This document shows, piece after piece, positions 5,470 to 5,812 of a DNA stretch of 5,812 bases. Position 1 is the first letter of the stretch; each line of letters opens with the position of its first letter. The notes beneath the pieces are model-generated. The model searched no databases. It was not told the origin of the DNA and saw nothing but the letters and a program-made list of their open reading frames with translations. This DNA comes from Actinomycetota bacterium. Its GTDB lineage: Bacteria > Actinomycetota > Actinomycetes > S36-B12 > UBA5976. The position numbers and the translations under genes were made by a program. The stretch spans positions 1 to 5,812 of the forward strand of contig WLGZ01000062.1 in the NCBI GenBank assembly GCA_009702945.1, written 5' to 3'.

Positions 5470-5812
5470 ATGCATATGCCCGATGGGCTAATTAACGCCC
5501 CAGTTTCCATAGGTGCAGGTGTTCTAGTAGCTGGCGCCGTAGCAGTGAGCTTAAAGAAGACCAAAGGTTCGCTAGATAGCCAAACTGCCCCAATGGCAGG
5601 TCTGGTCGCAGTCTTTATCTTCGCTGCCCAGATGATTAACTTCCCAGTTGCCGCCGGAACTAGTGGGCACTTAATGGGTGGCGCATTGGCTGCCATCTTG
5701 GTCGGTCCTTGGGTTGCCGTACTTGTTATGACAGTCGTGGTTGGCATTCAAGCTCTTGTGTTTGCAGATGGCGGACTTTCAGCACTTGGTATAAACGTTT
5801 TGAATATGGGAA
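5470..5812 (+). CDS. cbiM: ECF-type cobalt/nickel transporter substrate-binding membrane protein CbiM/NikM (N-terminal part)
   Basis: The first 114 codons of an integral membrane S-component that captures Co2+ or Ni2+ for an energy-coupling-factor ABC importer; the gene runs off the right edge. It begins MHMPDGLINAPV, the CbiM/NikM signature in which the amino terminus and His2 bind the metal. It continues with the conserved block APMAGLVAVFIFAAQMINFPV (40-60), GTSGHLMGGALAAILVGPW (63-81), in which His67 sits where known NikM structures place a metal ligand, and FADGGLSALGINVLNMG (98-114). Hydrophobic spans are visible at about 12-28, 42-58 and 73-99. Family knowledge says CbiN or NikN, CbiQ and CbiO-type subunits usually follow, so they are expected just beyond the window. 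No cobalamin riboswitch is visible in the 127-base spacer. The Nur-like dyad upstream favours nickel over cobalt, which would make nikM the better name, but the protein alone does not decide this. Confidence 0.93.
   Translation, partial: MHMPDGLINAPVSIGAGVLVAGAVAVSLKKTKGSLDSQTAPMAGLVAVFIFAAQMINFPVAAGTSGHLMGGALAAILVGPWVAVLVMTVVVGIQALVFADGGLSALGINVLNMG

Noticed and set aside
5352..5747. Minus-strand open frame of 131 codons opposite the transporter gene
   Set aside because: The plus-strand frame encodes a clearly recognisable CbiM/NikM start; the antisense frame is Thr/Ala/Pro-rich with no recognisable domain and is a shadow.

Overview
The window looks like chromosomal DNA of a moderate-GC actinobacterium (roughly mid to high 40s percent GC by eye, not calculated). 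The evidence is the thymidine kinase with the GTMDCGKST P-loop and CWCG zinc knuckle typical of actinobacterial Tdk, a GerMN/Gmad2 lipoprotein, a DUF3618-like small membrane protein, and a Nur-like nickel operator. Small freshwater actinobacteria (the acI/Nanopelagicales type) fit the base composition and tight packing, but this rank is inference.

Left part (1-3465), all on + and closely spaced: the last 27 codons of an upstream gene, then an alpha/beta hydrolase, a luciferase-like flavin-dependent monooxygenase and an aldehyde dehydrogenase. This is an operon with the logic of a small catabolic module: flavin-dependent oxygenation, ester or lactone hydrolysis, aldehyde to acid. The substrate cannot be read from the sequence. 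The operon promoter lies outside the window, and no hairpin terminator is visible after the dehydrogenase, which ends 11 bp from a convergent gene.

Middle part (3477-5342): a GerMN/Gmad2 lipoprotein on - is divergent from thymidine kinase on +, across a 97-bp spacer that holds a good sigma70-type promoter for the kinase. The kinase meets a DUF3618-like gene on - tail to tail, with a 4-bp overlap.

Right end (5343-5812): a 127-bp divergent spacer leads into the first 114 codons of an ECF-type cobalt/nickel transporter membrane component (CbiM/NikM). Between its predicted promoter and ribosome binding site is a near-perfect dyad, TTGCAA-N5-TCGCAA. This fits the Nur (nickel-responsive Fur family) box known from Streptomyces and suggests that the importer handles nickel and is repressed by it. 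This is the most informative signal in the window. I found no mobile element, CRISPR array, tRNA or rRNA, and no evidence of a wholly new multigene system.
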